Shown: positions 43,401-51,334 of the stretch, piece after piece
Layout of the letters: each line of letters opens with the position of its first letter
How positions within the stretch are numbered: position 1 is the first letter of the stretch
NCBI GenBank assembly: GCA_002483265.1
Contig: DLHO01000005.1
Location: 160,282-224,281 of the forward strand
Length of the DNA: 64,000 bases
Source of the DNA: Flavobacteriales bacterium UBA7666
GTDB taxonomy: Bacteria > Bacteroidota > Bacteroidia > Flavobacteriales_D > Crocinitomicaceae
Direction: 5' to 3'
Translations under genes and position numbers: made by a program
Notes under the pieces: model-generated
Databases searched by the model: none
What the model was told of the DNA's origin: nothing
What the model saw: only the letters and a program-made list of their open reading frames with translations

Positions 43401-44757
43401 AAGGCTGACTTAAGGAAATGAATCCTAATAAGGCATTGTAAGTAAATTCAGATTCGCTCAGTTTTCTGGCATTTTCTACTTTTTCGTAGTGAACAGCCTG
43501 CTGGAATGGGCCAGGCATAAGCGTTTGGGATGACAATTCGGCAACAGCTCCATTGAATCCACGAATAGTATTCCCGGCAGGACCGGTTGTGATATAGTTA
43601 TAAAGTCCGTTTGATTGATTACTTGGTAATGGAGATCCGGACAAAGTACCCGGATTACCTTCAATATTTTGCGGTTGAGATTCCCCCAAATCCGAAAATG
43701 CCAAAATGTTTCTCGCGTTTTCTGTATTGTTTATTCTATTGGTAATCCATACCTCCATTCTTGTGACGTAAGTCTCAGAAGCCACATTCGGCATTTGCGC
43801 CATTGCAGCATTGTACTGATCATGGAAGAACAAATTCAGGAAATAGTGCCGATTGGCTTCGTAATTATCTGCTGTAACCTCAAAAGGTTGAATTTGTGCT
43901 TTCCCTGTAATGTTAATTTCGGTTCTTTTCCCTTTCGACGAAGCTCCGATCGCATCTACTGTCAAGTCTCCAAAGCGGAGTTTTGCATAAGCTCCGAACA
44001 ACGTTTGTGAACCCGGAATCAAAGCACCAAAAGAAGGAAAACTAACATTTCCTAATTCAATTCGCTGAATGATCTGATCTTCATCTCCGGAATATCCTAA
44101 TTTCGTTACGTTATCAAAATCAAATGCTGCCTGCGTATTGTAGCTTGCACTCAATTTCAGTTTTGTTCCGATTTGCCCTACCAAGTTCATTTGAATCTGC
44201 TGCTGGAAATCAAAACGGGTGATTTTACGTTGTTTTACCGGTAATATCGGGTTGTCGTAGCGCGAAGTATTTACCCCAAATGCCAATTCGATCGATCCTT
44301 GTGGACGAATTGTAATTTCATCCGACCCAAAGAAACTGGTAAAGACTTTAGATGGTATTTTAATCGGAAATTCAAGTGCTCTGTCTTCTTCTGTTTGCGC
44401 ATCAATTTTATCTTTCCAATTCTCCTTTAATGATTTCTGACGTTCATATTCCAGATACTCCTCCAAAGTCATCATAGAAGGATTTCGGTAATTCAAACCG
44501 GAATTACCCATTGTTTCAGAGAAAATGTATTTTCCTGTAATTGGATCGAAAACGATGTTTTTCTTCACTCCGGACGGATCTCCCAAATCAAACGTTTGAG
44601 TATTGTTTTGAGTCGGATCCAACGGGTTGGTAATCGGAAATGGCAATGTAGTATCCGGCGGAGTTTGCCCCCAGAATACAAGCGATACAAAACAGAAAAC
44701 AACCGTTGAAAACAGTTGCATCACTCTTGTGTAGTTAGCGTTCAAAATTTTTTCCAA
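37402..44757 (-). CDS. sprA: T9SS outer-membrane translocon protein SprA
   Basis: A giant outer-membrane protein of 2451 residues, the size of SprA/SovA, which forms the 36-strand T9SS pore. Visible features are a signal sequence (LFSTVVFCFVSLVFWGQ), SprA-type motifs YSGDEDQIIQRIELGNVSFP near 230, DYTVDYNLGRVKI near 690, ILELGYYPKDRGMYNYD near 945, an EF-hand-like loop at 41206-41241 and a basic Lys/Arg segment near residue 1960. The listed start is TTG at 44757; an ATG at 44721 would remove twelve residues and leave a signal peptide without a positive n-region, so the start is uncertain. ruvA ends 3 bp upstream. Confidence 0.95.
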   Translation of the reverse strand: MEKILNANYTRVMQLFSTVVFCFVSLVFWGQTPPDTTLPFPITNPLDPTQNNTQTFDLGDPSGVKKNIVFDPITGKYIFSETMGNSGLNYRNPSMMTLEEYLEYERQKSLKENWKDKIDAQTEEDRALEFPIKIPSKVFTSFFGSDEITIRPQGSIELAFGVNTSRYDNPILPVKQRKITRFDFQQQIQMNLVGQIGTKLKLSASYNTQAAFDFDNVTKLGYSGDEDQIIQRIELGNVSFPSFGALIPGSQTLFGAYAKLRFGDLTVDAIGASSKGKRTEINITGKAQIQPFEVTADNYEANRHYFLNLFFHDQYNAAMAQMPNVASETYVTRMEVWITNRINNTENARNILAFSDLGESQPQNIEGNPGTLSGSPLPSNQSNGLYNYITTGPAGNTIRGFNGAVAELSSQTLMPGPFQQAVHYEKVENARKLSESEFTYNALLGFISLSQPLNNDEVLAVAYEYTYRGQTFQVGEFSTDGIAGQNALMLKLLKPTLTNPSLKIWDLMMKNVYSIGAYQVDANGFKLNIFYNNPETSVLAPILPYPGLDDKQIITLVEMDRLNVNNQQFSDGLFDFVPIMYNGQKAETGGTINTKNGRVMFSTTEPFGQVLKQKLMVNGMPETIANTIAYTELYDSTKTAAQQIPSKNRFLFKGEYQSSVTSDISLNALNVPEGAVKVTAGGIPMVEGQDYTVDYNLGRVKILNTGVLESNTPIKISIESNSVFGFQSKSMVGTHLNYRFNKDFNIGATWLRMMERPVTQKVDFGSEPYKNNVIGFDINYRTELPFLTKFIDLLPILSTKEKSFMTFKGEFAHLIPGTPKAISKAGISYVDDFEGSQSTIDLRTQSAWRIASTPQGQTDIFPEGASKNLSNGFKRAKIAWYLIDPLFYQSNNLTPQHIKDDPSQIYDSRMRQVLQTDVFPNQQLTYGSIPTIQILELGYYPKDRGMYNYDTTATVNPDGTFTNPEDRWGGIMRSLTTNDFEQANVEYIQFWILDPFNQDAMTATPNLTGGDLYFNLGNVSEDVLADSRKSFENGIPPYAGANYPVVITPWAKVSTQQVVVNAFDNDPNSRINQDVGIDGYKSSEEATSYAGYVNWVQNSGLDPAVKARMIADPSSDDYNFYRDDVYDQQQLNILQRYKKYNGMEGNSATTEMSDTVNSDGYPTQARNTPDLEDINQDNNLSESEAYFQYRVSLRPSDMVVGKNHITSVVTYTPPNSTKTEKWYQFKVPIKEPERTVNGIRDFRSIRFFRMFMRGFDEEVIVRFAKLELVRGEWRKYLLDLTAPGEVIQVDPNLTTFNIGALNFEENNEKSPIGYQIPPGIQREIDPSQPQQRQMNEQALTLDVCNLQDGDARAAYKNVQFDVRTYKKLKMYVHAEEIVANTLRDKDVTLFVRLGTDFVDNYYEYELPLNLTAWYTNNADNIWLESNNMEIIFQDLLDLKKRRNNLLGQPNSGIAPNVEYVIIDPQNPDRRIKVKGSPNLQGIKTIMIGVRNPSKNQPSPWADDGLAKCVQVWINELRLTDFVDDGGSAAIAQMQVQAADFGSFSLSGNYSGVNWGAVDSRVQERQRNQKIGMDFQTNLQLGQFFGNRIKLAVPFFYGYSLGIVNPEYDPFNPDIKLREYEAGQRQKIAKIAQDYTERKSYNFQGVRKERAAGKKAHFYDISNWMAGYGYSESFHRDFNTNYDRTKQWKGSLAYAYTFDNKPFEPFKKNKMMQKSKWWGLIKETSIGYLPKTLGFTNDIQRNYNERQIRNTIDTSAGAFEYKPVYVKNFQWNRGYRLGWDLTKNLKLTFNANNRAIFDESDGEVNRRGNDSLYRQFKDTIRKQLGTLGKTMDYTHDYTFSYNVPFNLIPALDWLTGNAKYTGTYNWQRSPLGQEDYGNIVQNSRTVNATLQANMTTLYNKIPFFKKVNTGGAPSRAPMRQKAAGADETGKPEEKGKETAVLELKPPKPLDEMTKKERRQWERKKRKHERQQKRKKNNKVNPIAGFGARLVMSVRNVSGTYSQTDGTLLPGYNQQARILGFNPAFSSGMGGFIFGQQSYSVTGRETGYNFAQTAADKGWMVENPALNRQHSITHNQTYTGRATLEPMKDLTIDLSMNRTMSENTNDFFRYNDLSQQFESQSRFQTSTLSYSTISIGSAFEKLSAGFESANFKQMRETTKQVSELLGSSNANSSGSSGGYRDGYNLSQQEVVIGAFLSSYTNGKTNKRSVNPFNSLPLPNWTVNYNGLAKFEKMKKLTKNFVVRHAYSSTVTLGQVQSNLNATFDQNGGATARDLNGNFISERNIQTVTVSERFSPLIGFDATWNLGGKKAGSSGLITKFEIKKDRSATLSLNNNQVTEVLGNEIVVGAGYKFPKVRLPFKIGKNKPENPLNIRFDFTFRDNLTVIRKIVESTEQATAGQKVISIKSSIDYNIGANLMVQFYYDQVITNPKIATSYPTGNMSTGIRFRFNLGGL

Positions 44758-44760
44758 GGT

Positions 44761-45339
44761 TTATAATATTTTCAGTGCCCCTTTAATTAATTCCTCTACA
44801 GATTCTTCTCCAGTGGCAATTTTTTCTATTGCTTTCTCTGCTGATTTTTTGTCGAAACCTAAAGAAATCAAAGCAGTTAACGCATCAAATCGATTTGTAT
44901 TGTTTCCAACAAAAATATTTGTTGGATCATTCCACTCCACCTTCAACATCTTATCTTTCAAATCGATAATAACTCGTTGGGCAGTTTTTGCTCCAATTCC
45001 CTTTATCGCTTGTATAGAACGCACATCTTCCGTTTGTATTGCATTGGCAATTTCATTTGGTGACATAGAAGAAAGCATTAAAATCGCTGTATTCGGCCCA
45101 ATTCCTGAAACGGACAGTAATAAGTTGAATATATCCCGCTCTTCGGAAGTAGCAAAGCCGAAAAGCAAATGAGCGTCTTCTCTGATAATTTGTTGCGTCA
45201 AAACCTTCACGGATTCTGATGCTCCGATAGCAGAAAAGGTGTTCAGTGATATTTTAACGTAGTATCCCACACCACCGCATTCGACGACCAGATTGGTTGG
45301 ATTTTTCTCTATTAAACGTCCGTTCAAATGTGTAATCAT
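44761..45339 (-). CDS. ruvA: Holliday junction branch migration protein RuvA
   Basis: A 192-residue protein of normal length. It binds four-way DNA junctions as a tetramer and loads RuvB. The N-terminal OB domain begins MITHLNGRLIEKNPTNLVVECGG (split at the family's V-G-G turn); the central helix-hairpin-helix motifs include LLSVSGIGPNTAILMLS near 73 and IKGIGAKTAQRVIIDLK near 108; the C-terminal UBA-like RuvB-binding domain ends LIKGALKIL. It lies between maeB (13 bp) and sprA (3 bp), a conserved order in Flavobacteriales (recall). ruvB is not in the window. Confidence 0.96.
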   Translation of the reverse strand: MITHLNGRLIEKNPTNLVVECGGVGYYVKISLNTFSAIGASESVKVLTQQIIREDAHLLFGFATSEERDIFNLLLSVSGIGPNTAILMLSSMSPNEIANAIQTEDVRSIQAIKGIGAKTAQRVIIDLKDKMLKVEWNDPTNIFVGNNTNRFDALTALISLGFDKKSAEKAIEKIATGEESVEELIKGALKIL

Positions 45340-45352
45340 TGCTTTCTATTTT

Positions 45353-47617
45353 CTACTTAGTTTGTGCATCAACTACAGCAACTTTCACCATGTTTACGAT
45401 TTCTCGTACCGATGAACCCATTTGCAATACATGGATGGATTTTCTTAAACCTACCAAAATAGGTCCGATTGCATCCGAATCAGTCATTTCCTGAAGCAAT
45501 TTATATGCGATATTTCCGGAAGAAAGGTTGGGGAAAATCAAGGTATTTACTTCCTTATTAGCTAATTGTGAAAACGAAAACTTTTCATTCATTAACTCAT
45601 TATTCAATGCGAAATTTGCCTGAACTTCCCCATCCACTACCAAGGTTGGGTAATTGTCATGAAGGATCTTAATTGCCTCAGCCATTTTTTCAGAATCCTC
45701 TCCCGGAGCTGAACCAAAATTCGAATAACTCAAAAGCGCAATCTTTGGAATGACCTTGAACTTTCTAAGTGTTTTCGCAACGTTATTTGTTATTTCAGCA
45801 ATTTGACAAGCAGTTGGATTCATGTTAATGGTCGTATCCGCCAAAAAGATAGGTCCTCTTTTCGTGTTCAGGATATAAACTCCTGCAACCGTGTTTACGT
45901 CTTTTTGTAATCCAACAACCTGGATTGCCGGGCGAACCACATCTCTGTAATTTCTAGTCAAACCGGAAATCATTGCGTCAGCATCTCCCATTTCCACCAT
46001 CATGGCTCCGAAATGGTTCCGCTCACGCATCAATTGAATGGCTTCATATTCTGTTACGCCTTTGCGTTTGCGTTTTTCGAAGAATGATTTACCATAAATC
46101 TGGCGACGCATCTTTTCAGTATCCGATTTCGGATCAATGATCATCAGATTCGGGATCTCAATTGAATATTCTACAATTAAAGATTCGATTACTCTTCTTT
46201 TTCCAAGTAAAATCGGGATACAAACTCCTTCTTCAGTAGCTGTTTGAGCCGCTTTTAAAATCTTCACGTTATCCGCTTCAGCAAAAACTACCCGTTTCGG
46301 ATTGTTTTGTGCTTTGGTGGTGATTTGTCGAACCAATTTATTGTCTAATCCCAATCTCTTTTTCAGGATCATTTCGTATTCGTGCCAATCAGTAATTGGA
46401 TTTTTTGCGATTCCTGATTCCATAGCTGCACGAGCAACCGCAGGCGCAACATGATAGATCAAGCGTGGATCCAAGGGTTTTGGAATAATTTGATCTCGTC
46501 CGAAGGAAATATGTTTTTCACCATAAGCCTCAATTACTTCCTCCGGAATAGTTTCCTTTGCCAGATTCGCAATTGCCTTTACTGCGGCCAATTTCATTTC
46601 TTCATTGATTCCTGTAGCTCTAACATCCAAGGCTCCTCTAAAAATGAATGGGAATCCAAGTACATTATTCACTTGATTAGGATGATCTGATCGTCCTGTC
46701 GCCATGATAATATCATCACGAGTTGCCATTGCGTCTTTGTAGGATATTTCCGGATCAGGGTTAGCCAATGCAAAAACAATCGGATTCTTTGCCATAGAAG
46801 CAACCATTTCTTTCGAAACAATATTTCCCTTTGACAAACCGATAAAGACATCTGCTCCTTTGAACGATTCTTCTAAAGTTGAATCTTTTTTATGTGTTGC
46901 AAATATCTGCTTCATTTCATCCAAACCGGTTCTTCCGGCATGGATCAACCCTTTACTGTCGAACATAAAGATATTGTTCACTGAAGCTCCTAAAGCCATA
47001 TATAATTTCGCACAAGAAATCGCAGCAGCTCCTGCACCTGAAATAACAATCTTTACTTTCCCAATCTTCTTTTTAGCCAGTTCCAAAGCATTTAATAATG
47101 CTGCAGCTGAAATGATTGCTGTTCCATGCTGATCGTCGTGCATTAATGGTATATCCAGCTCTTCTTTTAAACGACGTTCTATTTCGAAAGCTTCAGGAGC
47201 CTTAATATCTTCCAGATTAATTCCCCCAAAAGTCGGGGCAATTGCTTTCACTGTTTGAATAAACAATTCCGGATCTTTCGCGTCGATTTCAATATCAAAC
47301 ACATCGATATCTGCAAAGATCTTGAAGAGTAATCCTTTCCCTTCCATGACAGGCTTGGAAGCCAGAGGGCCAATATCGCCCAATCCAAGTACAGCAGTTC
47401 CATTTGAAATTACTGCAACCAGATTTGCTTTGCTTGTATACTTGTATACATCCGCCGGATTCTCGGCGATCTTTAAACAAGGTTCCGCAACACCAGGGGA
47501 ATATGCCAAAGACAGATCGCGCTGAGATGCATAAGGTTTCGTTGGAACGACCTCGATTTTACCGGGTCTTCCTGAAGCATGATAATCTAGCGCGTCTTGT
47601 TTGCGAACTTTTGCCAT
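45353..47617 (-). CDS. maeB: NADP-dependent malic enzyme with phosphotransacetylase-like domain
   Basis: A two-domain enzyme of 754 residues. The malic enzyme half (about 1-425) converts malate to pyruvate and CO2 with NADP reduction. It has SLAYSPGVAEPCL near 35, LMHDDQHGTAIISAAALLNA near 160 and the NADP fold VKIVISGAGAAAISCAKLY near 192. The C-terminal phosphotransacetylase-like half (about 430-754) is usually regulatory, responding to acetyl-CoA, in MaeB. It starts the maeB-ruvA-sprA train; a weak -7-like TAACTTTA lies upstream in the 120-bp gap. Confidence 0.95.
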   Translation of the reverse strand: MAKVRKQDALDYHASGRPGKIEVVPTKPYASQRDLSLAYSPGVAEPCLKIAENPADVYKYTSKANLVAVISNGTAVLGLGDIGPLASKPVMEGKGLLFKIFADIDVFDIEIDAKDPELFIQTVKAIAPTFGGINLEDIKAPEAFEIERRLKEELDIPLMHDDQHGTAIISAAALLNALELAKKKIGKVKIVISGAGAAAISCAKLYMALGASVNNIFMFDSKGLIHAGRTGLDEMKQIFATHKKDSTLEESFKGADVFIGLSKGNIVSKEMVASMAKNPIVFALANPDPEISYKDAMATRDDIIMATGRSDHPNQVNNVLGFPFIFRGALDVRATGINEEMKLAAVKAIANLAKETIPEEVIEAYGEKHISFGRDQIIPKPLDPRLIYHVAPAVARAAMESGIAKNPITDWHEYEMILKKRLGLDNKLVRQITTKAQNNPKRVVFAEADNVKILKAAQTATEEGVCIPILLGKRRVIESLIVEYSIEIPNLMIIDPKSDTEKMRRQIYGKSFFEKRKRKGVTEYEAIQLMRERNHFGAMMVEMGDADAMISGLTRNYRDVVRPAIQVVGLQKDVNTVAGVYILNTKRGPIFLADTTINMNPTACQIAEITNNVAKTLRKFKVIPKIALLSYSNFGSAPGEDSEKMAEAIKILHDNYPTLVVDGEVQANFALNNELMNEKFSFSQLANKEVNTLIFPNLSSGNIAYKLLQEMTDSDAIGPILVGLRKSIHVLQMGSSVREIVNMVKVAVVDAQTK

Positions 47618-47690
47618 ATAAATGAGATTGTAAGGGGCGATAAAGTTAATAAATCTTAATACAAGAGCACTAAAAAGTTCGGATAAAAAG

Positions 47691-47718
47691 AAAGCCCCGG
47701 CAATAATGCCGGGGCTTT
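47691..47718 (-). terminator. Strong terminator of the Omp28/T9SS gene
   Basis: A perfect 11-bp stem, AAAGCCCCGGC (47691-47701) and GCCGGGGCTTT (47708-47718), with an AATAAT loop, followed on the minus strand by CTTTTTATCC. It lies 20 bp past the stop of the 635-residue secreted protein and insulates maeB. Confidence 0.85.
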
Positions 47719-47737
47719 ACTATTAATTTTGTGTGAA

Positions 47738-49645
47738 TTACTTCACCATCAATTTTTGAGTATAAGAACCTGTCTCATTTGCAATTGATACTAAGTAGTT
47801 TCCTGCTACTAAACCTGTAACCGGAACCTCAACTGCAGTAGAACCAGCACCAGTAACAACTTTCGATGCAACTGTACGTCCTGCCAAATCAATGATTGAA
47901 ACTGTGTAATCTCCACCTTTTCCTTCAAACTTCACGTTTACAACGTCAGAAGCAGGATTAGGGAAAACTTCCATATTGATTGTTGTTGCCTCAGCCAAAC
48001 CTAAAGTTGCCAAAGAAATTTCTTTTGCATTGATTACCTCACCTGTAGTTTGATCGATCAATACAGCAACTGCATGCATGTTAGCACGGTTACTTGTAGC
48101 TGGAACTGTATAGTTGAATGTATAAGTTGCTACTTGTCCGTCTGTAATAACTGCAGGAACTGAACCAGCCTGACCGCTGTATCCACCCAATAAAGCTCTA
48201 CCAACGTGGTCGTATTCCATGCTTGCAGCAGGAACTGAAGCTGGCTCAGTTTGCCAGTTGTGTCCTGCCCCGTTCAATGCAATATTTTGAGAAGCTGAAC
48301 TGTAATAATTCGTTTGGTTATAAGTTGAACCTGTTCCTGTTACGTTATCTTCAGAAATAATCACACCAAGTCTGTAGTTTGAAGCTGCAAAAACAGTACG
48401 GAAAGTTGCGTTAACTGTAACTGTAACTGCACTTCCTGCACCACCTGTTTGCAAAGCGATACTTGCAGGTGTAACGATATCTTTACGATCCTGATAGTAA
48501 TCATCAAAATCCTGATTAGAAACATCAACTCCTAAAAGTGCTCTGTCTACGTTTGCTCCTGGGAATCCAGCGAAATCAGCAGCATTGTCATAAGCAGTAA
48601 CTGTCATTGGGTCACCATTGTGAACCGCGATACCTGCGAATGTATTAGGGTATGTGTTATCCATGTACTCCATTGCAACTGCGCCTCTTGGACACCATCC
48701 ACACCAAGTACCAGTTCCTTCTTCAAACAAAACAACTTTTTGAGAAAGAGCACTAATTGTGTTGAAAGGCTTACTTCCAGTGTTGTTTGCCATATTTGGA
48801 TCTGTATTACCATTAACAGCTGTAATGTTAATGTTCAAAGTTCTCTCAACAACAGTAGCATAAGTTACTGCAACTGGGTGATTGATTGTTGCAGTTGCAC
48901 CAACCGCGATATTTGTAGAGATAACACTACTGTGAGCAGTACCGTCATTCCAATCAATCGTCAAACTTGTAATCGGATTTGCTCCATCGTTTTTAACTTG
49001 AAGGGAAAGTGTGTTGTTTGTGCTTGTCAAAGAGTAACGGTTTACAGAAGCAGAAATAAATTTCGCATCATCCGCAGATGGCTGACGAACAACGAAGTTG
49101 TCAATTCCCATACCGAATAACCAACCTCCGTTATCATTGTATAAAAACGAAACTTTTACGTTTGCATTTCCTACATATGGAGTAAGGTTAACGCCTACAG
49201 TTTGCCAGTTAGCTGATCCAGTCAAAGTTTGAGCTGTTACCCAAGTAGTTCCACCATCGATAGAAACTTCTACTTTTCCTGACTCAGTTGCTCCTTGGTA
49301 AGTACCAGCAGCGTAGAATAAATCAGCTTCCATAACTGCAGCTGTAGCTGTACTTAAGTTAATTGACGGAGAAATTAATCTGTCAGCACTTTTATTACAG
49401 TTACATCCATCATCATTTGTAACCAACATTTTTGTTGCATTTGTTGCTGGAACAGGGAATGATTGACTTGAAAGAGATGTCGCAGTTCCACCTTTAAAAC
49501 CACCATCAGTAGCTAAAGTAGTTTGCGTCCATGTTGCAGGAATCGCCGGAGCAGTAATCCCTTCGAAATTCTCAGAGACAATTATTTGGGAGAACGATGT
49601 TCCTGCCACAAATAATGCCGAGAGAGCAAGTAAACTTTTTTTCAT
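47738..49645 (-). CDS. Secreted Omp28-like thiol-oxidoreductase-fold protein with type-A T9SS sorting domain
   Basis: A 635-residue protein with a signal peptide ending near residue 19. An N-terminal jelly-roll, MAM-like module covers about 20-190 (ADLFYAAGTYQGA, SFLYNDNGGWLFGMGIDNFVV), followed by a beta-sandwich. An Omp28-like thioredoxin-fold domain has FEEGTGTWCGWCPRGAV with C315/C318, and the C-terminal type-A CTD has FPNPASDVVNVKF ... TQKLMVK. A secreted CxxC protein of this kind may handle disulfides at the cell surface (inference). It has its own promoter (49667-49697) and terminator. Low codon diversity and repeats of Gly/Ala/Thr suggest abundant expression. Confidence 0.88.
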   Translation of the reverse strand: MKKSLLALSALFVAGTSFSQIIVSENFEGITAPAIPATWTQTTLATDGGFKGGTATSLSSQSFPVPATNATKMLVTNDDGCNCNKSADRLISPSINLSTATAAVMEADLFYAAGTYQGATESGKVEVSIDGGTTWVTAQTLTGSANWQTVGVNLTPYVGNANVKVSFLYNDNGGWLFGMGIDNFVVRQPSADDAKFISASVNRYSLTSTNNTLSLQVKNDGANPITSLTIDWNDGTAHSSVISTNIAVGATATINHPVAVTYATVVERTLNINITAVNGNTDPNMANNTGSKPFNTISALSQKVVLFEEGTGTWCGWCPRGAVAMEYMDNTYPNTFAGIAVHNGDPMTVTAYDNAADFAGFPGANVDRALLGVDVSNQDFDDYYQDRKDIVTPASIALQTGGAGSAVTVTVNATFRTVFAASNYRLGVIISEDNVTGTGSTYNQTNYYSSASQNIALNGAGHNWQTEPASVPAASMEYDHVGRALLGGYSGQAGSVPAVITDGQVATYTFNYTVPATSNRANMHAVAVLIDQTTGEVINAKEISLATLGLAEATTINMEVFPNPASDVVNVKFEGKGGDYTVSIIDLAGRTVASKVVTGAGSTAVEVPVTGLVAGNYLVSIANETGSYTQKLMVK

Positions 49646-49666
49646 AATCTTAACGTTTTAGAATTC

Positions 49667-49697
49667 CAAATCTAACATTAAGACAATAACTTAACAA
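49667..49697 (-). promoter_or_regulatory. Promoter of the secreted Omp28-like gene
   Basis: Minus-strand TTG (49697-49695), a 20-bp spacer and TAGATTTG (49674-49667) match the Bacteroidetes consensus, with the -7 box 21 bp before the ATG. Confidence 0.6.
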
Positions 49698-49725
49698 CTA
49701 TTTAACCACCTAAGCTTGATTCAAT

Positions 49726-49733
49726 TAACTTTG
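49726..49733 (+). promoter_or_regulatory. -7 element of the sirtuin gene
   Basis: Plus-strand TAACTTTG, 25 bp before the ATG, matches TAnnTTTG. No clear -33 TTTG precedes it. It shares a 113-bp divergent region with the promoter of the secreted Omp28-like gene. Confidence 0.4.
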
Positions 49734-49758
49734 ACTATTGGAAAGCTAAATAGATGAT

Positions 49759-50451
49759 ATGAAACATAACCTTGTTATTCTATCGGGGGCAGGTATTAGT
49801 GCGGAAAGCGGGATAAAAACTTTTCGGGACGCCGATGGATTATGGGAAAATTATTCCATAGAGGAAGTCGCAACTCCCGAAGCCTGGCAAAAGAACCCCA
49901 ATCTTGTTCAAAAATTCTACAACGAAAGAAGACTGAATGTTATAAGCGCAAAACCAAATCTGGCTCATCATTACTTCAGCGAACTCCAGAAACATTTTCA
50001 TGTTCAGGTAATTACACAAAATATCGATGACTTACATGAGCGTGCGGGAAGTACCAATGTGCTTCATCTGCATGGAAACATTCGATATGCAAAAAGCTCG
50101 GGACCCAATAAAGAAAAGAAGTACTATTTAATTGATGGTCATGAATTAAAAATGACGGATCAGTGTGATGACGGATTACCATTAAGGCCACATGTTGTTT
50201 GGTTTGGTGAAGAAGTGCCACTTCTATCCAAGGCAGCAGAATTGATTCAGCAGGCGAATGTTGTTATCGTAATAGGAACATCGTTGCAAGTATATCCGGC
50301 AGCCGGACTGATTCATTCAATTCCTCAAAGCGCGCTTAAAATTGTGGTCGACCCGCAAGCAGATAAACTCTCGGTGCCAACTGATTTCAAACTTCTAAAT
50401 TGCACCGCACAGGAATCCATTGCTTTCATAAAAGAAATGTTGGGGCATTGA
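49759..50451 (+). CDS. cobB: Sir2-family NAD-dependent protein deacylase lacking the zinc cysteines
   Basis: A 230-residue sirtuin. NAD-binding GAGISAESGIKTFRD (10-24), TQNIDDLHERAG (86-97), the catalytic H105 in LHLHGNI and GTSLQVYPAAG are intact. Y54xxR57 matches the class III signature that selects succinyl/malonyl-lysine (as in SIRT5 and CobB). The four cysteines that normally bind structural zinc are missing: only C136 remains in the segment 107-140. Related Bacteroidota sirtuins appear to share this loss (recall). It removes acyl groups from lysines using NAD; targets are unknown. Confidence 0.9.
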   Translation: MKHNLVILSGAGISAESGIKTFRDADGLWENYSIEEVATPEAWQKNPNLVQKFYNERRLNVISAKPNLAHHYFSELQKHFHVQVITQNIDDLHERAGSTNVLHLHGNIRYAKSSGPNKEKKYYLIDGHELKMTDQCDDGLPLRPHVVWFGEEVPLLSKAAELIQQANVVIVIGTSLQVYPAAGLIHSIPQSALKIVVDPQADKLSVPTDFKLLNCTAQESIAFIKEMLGH

Positions 50452-50486
50452 TAATGCCTAATCACGCTCGCTTCTAAGAAATAAAA

Positions 50487-50513
50487 ATGGCCGGAAGGAA
50501 ACCCTCCGACCAT
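50487..50513. terminator. Imperfect hairpin between sirtuin gene and T9SS cargo gene
   Basis: ATGG-CCGGAAGG and CCCTCCG-ACCAT pair with one mismatch and one bulge around AAA in the 84-bp gap between convergent genes. A minus-strand TTTTTAT follows (50481-50486), so it would best serve the minus-strand gene at 50536. Confidence 0.5.
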
Positions 50514-50535
50514 CAGTCTTATTACAAAAACAAGA

Positions 50536-51261
50536 TTAGTGTTTGATAACGACTCTTCTTGTTTGGACTAATTCTCCTTTGCTGAAAACAGAGACTAAGT
50601 AAACTCCATTTTTGAAGTTACTAACGTCTACTACTTTCTTAGTCTGATTTGAACTTTCATTCAAAATTACTTTTCCAAGTACGTCTGTCATCTTTATATC
50701 AAACACTCCATCAACTCCATTTGCAGCAATTGTTAAACTGTTTGCAACCGGATTCGGGTAAACTGCAATAGCAATCTCTTCTTGGTGTTGATCATTAACA
50801 CTCAAAACGGAGGTAATCCGAACATCAATTGAATCTTGTAATGTTGAATTATCATGGTTTATGACATAATATCGGTATAATTCCGTTCCTGATCCATGCG
50901 TGTCTGTATCCACCATTAATAATTGTGTTCCATTACTTGCAATTGCTAATGGATCAGGAGCTGTCCAGGAATTGATATTCATATTAGACTCAGGATAACA
51001 CACTGCCCAGCAAAAATAATCTGTCCATACCGGCATCTCTATCAAACGATCTCTACGGATAGTATAATTATGAGATGCTCCGGAAGTGTTTTTAATTTGA
51101 AATACAACAGAGACTAATTGATCAGAACTTACAATTTCAACATGTTCGGTTCCGGAAATATCAGAACTAGATCCTGTATTGCCAAGTCTTATCTCTACTT
51201 GCGCGTTTAAATAACCCGTTAAAAAAGAAGTGGTTAAAACGAGAAATAAGTGTTTTTTCAT
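50536..51261 (-). CDS. Secreted protein with type-A T9SS sorting domain (duplicate B)
   Basis: From the ATG at 51261 the protein is 241 residues with a signal peptide (MKKHLFLVLTTSFLTGYLNAQ). An N-terminal beta-rich domain of about 140 residues has no recognised family (IRLGNTGSSSDISGTEHVEIVS; IKNTSG..HNYTIRRDRL; WTDYFCWAVCY). The type-A CTD is IAVYPNPVANSLTIAANG ... GELVQTRRVVIKH. It is a paralogue of the next gene: the last 80 residues are nearly identical, and the N-terminal domains share a common pattern including a Trp-Thr-Asp-Tyr-x-Cys-Trp motif. Function unknown. It follows its sister after a strong terminator with no visible promoter of its own. Confidence 0.85.
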   Translation of the reverse strand: MKKHLFLVLTTSFLTGYLNAQVEIRLGNTGSSSDISGTEHVEIVSSDQLVSVVFQIKNTSGASHNYTIRRDRLIEMPVWTDYFCWAVCYPESNMNINSWTAPDPLAIASNGTQLLMVDTDTHGSGTELYRYYVINHDNSTLQDSIDVRITSVLSVNDQHQEEIAIAVYPNPVANSLTIAANGVDGVFDIKMTDVLGKVILNESSNQTKKVVDVSNFKNGVYLVSVFSKGELVQTRRVVIKH

Positions 51262-51287
51262 TGTTAGGAGTTTAAATGATAAGGAAT

Positions 51288-51319
51288 AAAAAAAGAGATG
51301 GGGTGCCATCTCTTTTTTT
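51288..51319 (-). terminator. Strong terminator between the T9SS cargo duplicates
   Basis: A perfect 14-bp inverted repeat, AAAAAAAGAGATGG (51288-51301) and CCATCTCTTTTTTT (51306-51319), with a GGTG loop, 15 bp past the stop of the gene at 51335 on the minus strand. The A/T-flanked stem is bidirectional in form. Confidence 0.85.
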
Positions 51320-51334
51320 AAAATATATTTTGAA

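Noticed and set aside
48620..49120. 166-codon plus-strand frame opposite the secreted Omp28-like gene
   Set aside because: Cysteine- and serine-rich translation typical of an antisense shadow of Thr/Val/Asn-rich secreted proteins.
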